Below are positions 22,923-25,432 of a DNA stretch of 25,432 bases, one piece after another (position 1 is the first letter of the stretch; each line of letters opens with the position of its first letter). A program made the position numbers and the translations under genes. The notes under the pieces were generated by a model. It searched no databases. It saw nothing but the letters and a program-made list of their open reading frames with translations, and had not been told where the DNA came from. Source of the stretch: CAYXVU01 sp964468725. GTDB taxonomy: Bacteria > Acidobacteriota > Blastocatellia > UBA7656. The stretch is from the NCBI GenBank assembly GCA_964468725.1, contig CAYXVU010000068.1, positions 1 through 25,432 on the forward strand. Direction: 5' to 3'.

Positions 22923-24995
22923 ATGACCGCACATCAATGGTTGGCTGAAGCGGCACGCTGGCTATGGCCTGCGGTCGTTAATCATCTGTGGCAAGCCACG
23001 CTGTTTGCCCTGCTAATCCTTGCCATAGCCGCATTGGCAAAGCAGCTACCGGCCCGCGCGCGCTATCTCCTCTGGTGGGTGGCCGCAATCAAGTTCGCGT
23101 TACCGACAGGCATCTTGCTGACGATATTTTCGCAGCTTGGTTTCAATCCCTCGCTGCTTTTCCCACCGACTGCCGACGCTGCGCCTGAAACATCATTGAT
23201 TTTTCAGATCGCCACGCCTCTTGCCTATGACGCGCAGACGGCAGCAGATGTAGGAGCCTTTCCCACCCATAGCGAACTCCTCTGCGTGCTGACAGGTGTA
23301 TGGTTGCTCGGATTTTGTTCCGTTCTCTCGCTATGGCTACGGAAACGTCGCCAATTTGTTCACGCCTTACAAGGTGGATACACGACGCTACCGGCGCGCG
23401 AAGCCCTAACCCTCAAACGGGTACAGTCGTGGTTGGCCATCAAAAGCGAGGTGAAATTGGTGGTTTCCTCGCAGATCTCAGAGCCCGGCGTGTGGGGGAT
23501 TTTTCAGCCCATCATCGCGCTGCCCGAAGCGATGGCCGAAGAGTTAAACGATGCTGAGTTGGAAGCCCTCATGATGCATGAACTCCTTCATGTGGCGCGG
23601 CGCGACAATCTGACCAGCAGCTTGCACATGGTGCTCTGCGCCTGCTTCTGGTTTCACCCGCTGGTGTGGCTGATAGACCGCAAGATGCTTGCCGACCGCG
23701 AACAGGCTTGCGATGAGCGGGTCATTGAGTTTAGCGGGGCGGCGCACGCTTATGCTTCCAGTTTGGTAAAGGTTTTACAGATGACTATTGGATTCAAGGC
23801 GGCGGGTGTCTCATCAGCAGCCGGGTCAAATCTGAAAAGGAGGATTGAACACATCATGAAAGGTGAATTCGAAAACCGCGTGCTGCTGCGCCATCGCGCG
23901 CTACTTATCGTAATGGGTTTAGCCGTCCTGATTTTCAGCATGACGGTTGGCTTCTTAACCCGTGACAACGCCTTCGCGCAACCGATGTTGTCAGCGCAGC
24001 CACCGGCAGTCGGCAAGGTATCTGTCAGCCAACCTGACGGCGAGTTAGAGGGTGAAGTTGCCAGACTGGCCGATTTGGGTCAAGATGAAGGGCAAAAAGT
24101 CCGCGACTTGATGGTCGAACTCGACAACGCCCTTTACATCCCCATCCAGGTGAAGAACTCCGATCAGGCTCCTGCCTTTATCACCGATGCTCAGATCAAA
24201 GCGGTGAAAAACAACGTTCAGTTTTTACGACGCGGTCAAGAGGGGAAGCGCAACGGCGAGTCCTATGCTCTCAGGCCGAAGATCACCGTCACCAATATCT
24301 CCGCGCAACCAATCATCGGGATGACCCTAGAGTTTCGCGCATGGGAGACCAAAGGCAAAGCCGCTATCACTCGCTACTTTAATAAGCTCAAAGCCTCGTT
24401 AGCACCAAATGACTCCGTGATTCTCGGCGAGGAAAACAACCTCCTGCTCACGATCAAAGGAGACCCTAATAATCTGGTCGTGCGGGTTATCGGCGTACTA
24501 TACGAGAATGGTGAGGTGTGGGGTGAGGTTCCTCCCCCGCCTCCGCCGCCACCGCCGCCGCCGCCCATCGCTGCGCCGAGAAAACCTCCTGCACCTGCAC
24601 CGCCTAGTGAAGCAACTACACCCTCTGCACCCACCGCACCGCCGACTGTCGAAACGGTTGCACCTGCTGCGCCCGCGCCACCAAGCGAAACGCCTCCACC
24701 ACCAGTACCCGTCCGCATACGCAAATCCGGCGGCGTACTGCAATCCGAAGCCGTGCGCCGCGTCGTGCCGGTCTATCCCGAAGAAGCGAGAGCCGCGCGC
24801 ATTGCCGGAACCGTCTCCGTCGAAGTCACCATCAACTCCGAAGGTGCCGTGATAGAGGCGCACGCCATTTCCGGCCACCCGTTGTTGCGCGATGCAGCAA
24901 TCGAAGCGGCGCGGGGCTGGCGCTTTAGGCCAACAATCATTGACGGCCAACCCGTTATGGTCGTCGGCACGATTACCTTTGGCTTCGTGCCGTAA
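22923..24995 (+). CDS. BlaR1-type M56 zinc peptidase with TonB C-terminal domain
   Basis: A 690-residue inner-membrane protein; AAGGAGG precedes ATG 22923. Membrane helices are at about 16-40, 45-70, 118-140 and 326-346. The cytosolic zinc site is H219-E-L-L-H223 with a third ligand E260 (ADREQACDE), so the peptidase looks active. After the last helix comes a periplasmic part of about 190 residues (355-545) that I do not recognise, then a Pro-rich linker starting with 12 consecutive prolines, and a TonB-C-like domain (about 612-690: VVPVYPEEARAARIAGTVSVEV, GWRFRPTIIDGQ). In BlaR1 a penicillin-binding sensor occupies the periplasmic side; here an unknown domain plus TonB-C replaces it. It would sense a signal and relieve repression by the BlaI-type protein two genes upstream. 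Confidence 0.92.
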   Translation: MTAHQWLAEAARWLWPAVVNHLWQATLFALLILAIAALAKQLPARARYLLWWVAAIKFALPTGILLTIFSQLGFNPSLLFPPTADAAPETSLIFQIATPLAYDAQTAADVGAFPTHSELLCVLTGVWLLGFCSVLSLWLRKRRQFVHALQGGYTTLPAREALTLKRVQSWLAIKSEVKLVVSSQISEPGVWGIFQPIIALPEAMAEELNDAELEALMMHELLHVARRDNLTSSLHMVLCACFWFHPLVWLIDRKMLADREQACDERVIEFSGAAHAYASSLVKVLQMTIGFKAAGVSSAAGSNLKRRIEHIMKGEFENRVLLRHRALLIVMGLAVLIFSMTVGFLTRDNAFAQPMLSAQPPAVGKVSVSQPDGELEGEVARLADLGQDEGQKVRDLMVELDNALYIPIQVKNSDQAPAFITDAQIKAVKNNVQFLRRGQEGKRNGESYALRPKITVTNISAQPIIGMTLEFRAWETKGKAAITRYFNKLKASLAPNDSVILGEENNLLLTIKGDPNNLVVRVIGVLYENGEVWGEVPPPPPPPPPPPPIAAPRKPPAPAPPSEATTPSAPTAPPTVETVAPAAPAPPSETPPPPVPVRIRKSGGVLQSEAVRRVVPVYPEEARAARIAGTVSVEVTINSEGAVIEAHAISGHPLLRDAAIEAARGWRFRPTIIDGQPVMVVGTITFGFVP

Positions 24996-25354
24996 TCACA
25001 CAGGAGCTGAGCCATCTGCGATTGATGGTCAGGAAAAAGAAGGTTGCCGCGAATTGCTGAGGCGAAGGCAATTCCAAGCAACCAGTTTTGAAAACTTTTA
25101 CCCCGCAGTGGCGCAAAGAACGCGAAGACAGCATAGAGGCTTGTAAAAGAGTTTGCTTGGTTATGGTTGATCGGCGGTCTCTGACCGCCGTCCTCGCCCA
25201 AAAGGATGGCGGTCAGAGACCGCCGATCAACGAACGGGTCTCATTTTGTTGGGCAATTCGGCATTAGACGGATGCTCGCGGGTATGGTCATCTGATCTGT
25301 GCCGATCTGGCTTGTCCGTGTTCTATTTTTCCCTGTCGAGCCGAAACCGGTCGG
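24996..25354. other. gene-free interval between convergent genes
   Basis: A 359-nt interval without a credible gene. It holds a weak hairpin, GAATTGC (25051-25057) with GCAATTC (25068-25074) around a 10-nt loop; a decayed repeat-like segment (25111-25131, GCGCAAAGAACGCGAAGACAG); the long inverted repeat described separately; and a small dyad AGCCGA (25339-25344)/TCGGCT (25351-25356) that overlaps the stop of the minus-strand gene. None has the T-tract of a textbook terminator. Confidence 0.5.
25166..25231. repeat. nested inverted repeat, 29-nt arms
   Basis: Arms 25166-25194 and 25203-25231 are inverted complements with a single mismatch and an 8-nt loop. Each arm is itself palindromic (GGCGGT-N5-ACCGCC, at 25173-25189 on the left and 25208-25224 on the right), so the sequence can fold either as one long hairpin or as two small ones. 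It lies between two convergent genes. The pattern is that of a REP/BIME-type element; transcript-end protection or bidirectional termination is possible. Confidence 0.85.
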
Positions 25355-25432
25355 CTATAGGCTGCGGCGGAAGAGGTAAGAGGCTTTGATGAAGAAGGTG
25401 CGTCCTTGCAGGCGAAAGCCCGGTTCCAACTG
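25355..25432 (-). CDS. C-terminal end of a probable outer-membrane beta-barrel protein
   Basis: The last 25 codons plus TAG of a minus-strand gene whose start lies beyond the right edge. The residues read QLEPGFRLQGRTFFIKASYL followed by FRRSL. An alternating final strand (GRTFFIKASYLFR) with aromatic residues close to the C-terminus is the usual signature of the last strand of a TonB-dependent receptor or similar barrel, recognised by the BAM complex. The call rests only on this short tail, so the exact family is uncertain. Confidence 0.55.
   Translation of the reverse strand, partial: QLEPGFRLQGRTFFIKASYLFRRSL

Noticed and set aside
1..25432. tRNA, rRNA, CRISPR arrays, insertion sequences, riboswitches
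   Set aside because: Read through for cloverleaf-like segments, regularly spaced repeats, transposase motifs and long conserved leader structures; none was convincing.

Overview
The window looks like a chromosomal segment of a Gram-negative soil-type bacterium, most probably an acidobacterium (Blastocatellia-like). This rests on gene style, not on a database match. The signs are a Ser/Thr kinase fused to a TolB/FlgO-like and TPR sensor region, a BlaI-type repressor near an M56 peptidase ending in a TonB-C domain, an FHA-GGDEF protein, several small exported proteins of unknown function, and the last 25 residues of an apparent outer-membrane beta-barrel at the right edge. I see no rRNA, tRNA, CRISPR array, insertion sequence or phage gene.

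Layout. 1-3461 (+): 3' part of an acyl-CoA dehydrogenase, an exported protein of unknown function, a four-helix membrane protein and a Tat-type amidase. 3567-5558 (+): an exported di-heme c-type cytochrome and a DinB/YfiT-type metalloenzyme, separated by an 18-nt-arm inverted repeat. 5857-15196 (+): a co-directional run of a 1124-residue GMC (cholesterol-oxidase-like) oxidoreductase with a large C-terminal extension, a TIR + Clp-repeat-like + KAP P-loop NTPase giant, a plant-type fatty-acid alpha-dioxygenase, and a small membrane-anchored protein whose reading frame is broken. 15222-16067 (-): an exported PHB-depolymerase-type esterase. 16336-17353 (+): a small exported coiled-coil protein and an FMN-binding split-barrel protein. 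17411-18415 (-): FHA-GGDEF. 18714-21098 (-): receptor kinase. 21507-24995 (+): BlaI-type repressor, exported GATase/GIFT-like protein, M56-TonB peptidase. 24996-25354: gene-free, with a nested 29-nt-arm inverted repeat. 25355-25432 (-): end of the barrel protein.

How the genes may work together. The most unusual block is 5857-15196. Two lipid- or sterol-oxidising enzymes flank a membrane-embedded, TIR-tagged KAP NTPase, with gaps of 86, 30 and 82 nt, as in an operon. The domain content of the middle gene (TIR + KAP) is that of signalling or conflict proteins. The flanking enzymes would produce oxidised lipids such as 2-hydroperoxy fatty acids. I propose a membrane-lipid oxidation system controlled by the NTPase; this is inference. 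The 21.4-25 kb block is a repressor/peptidase regulatory unit with a BlaI-like dyad lying inside its own predicted promoter.
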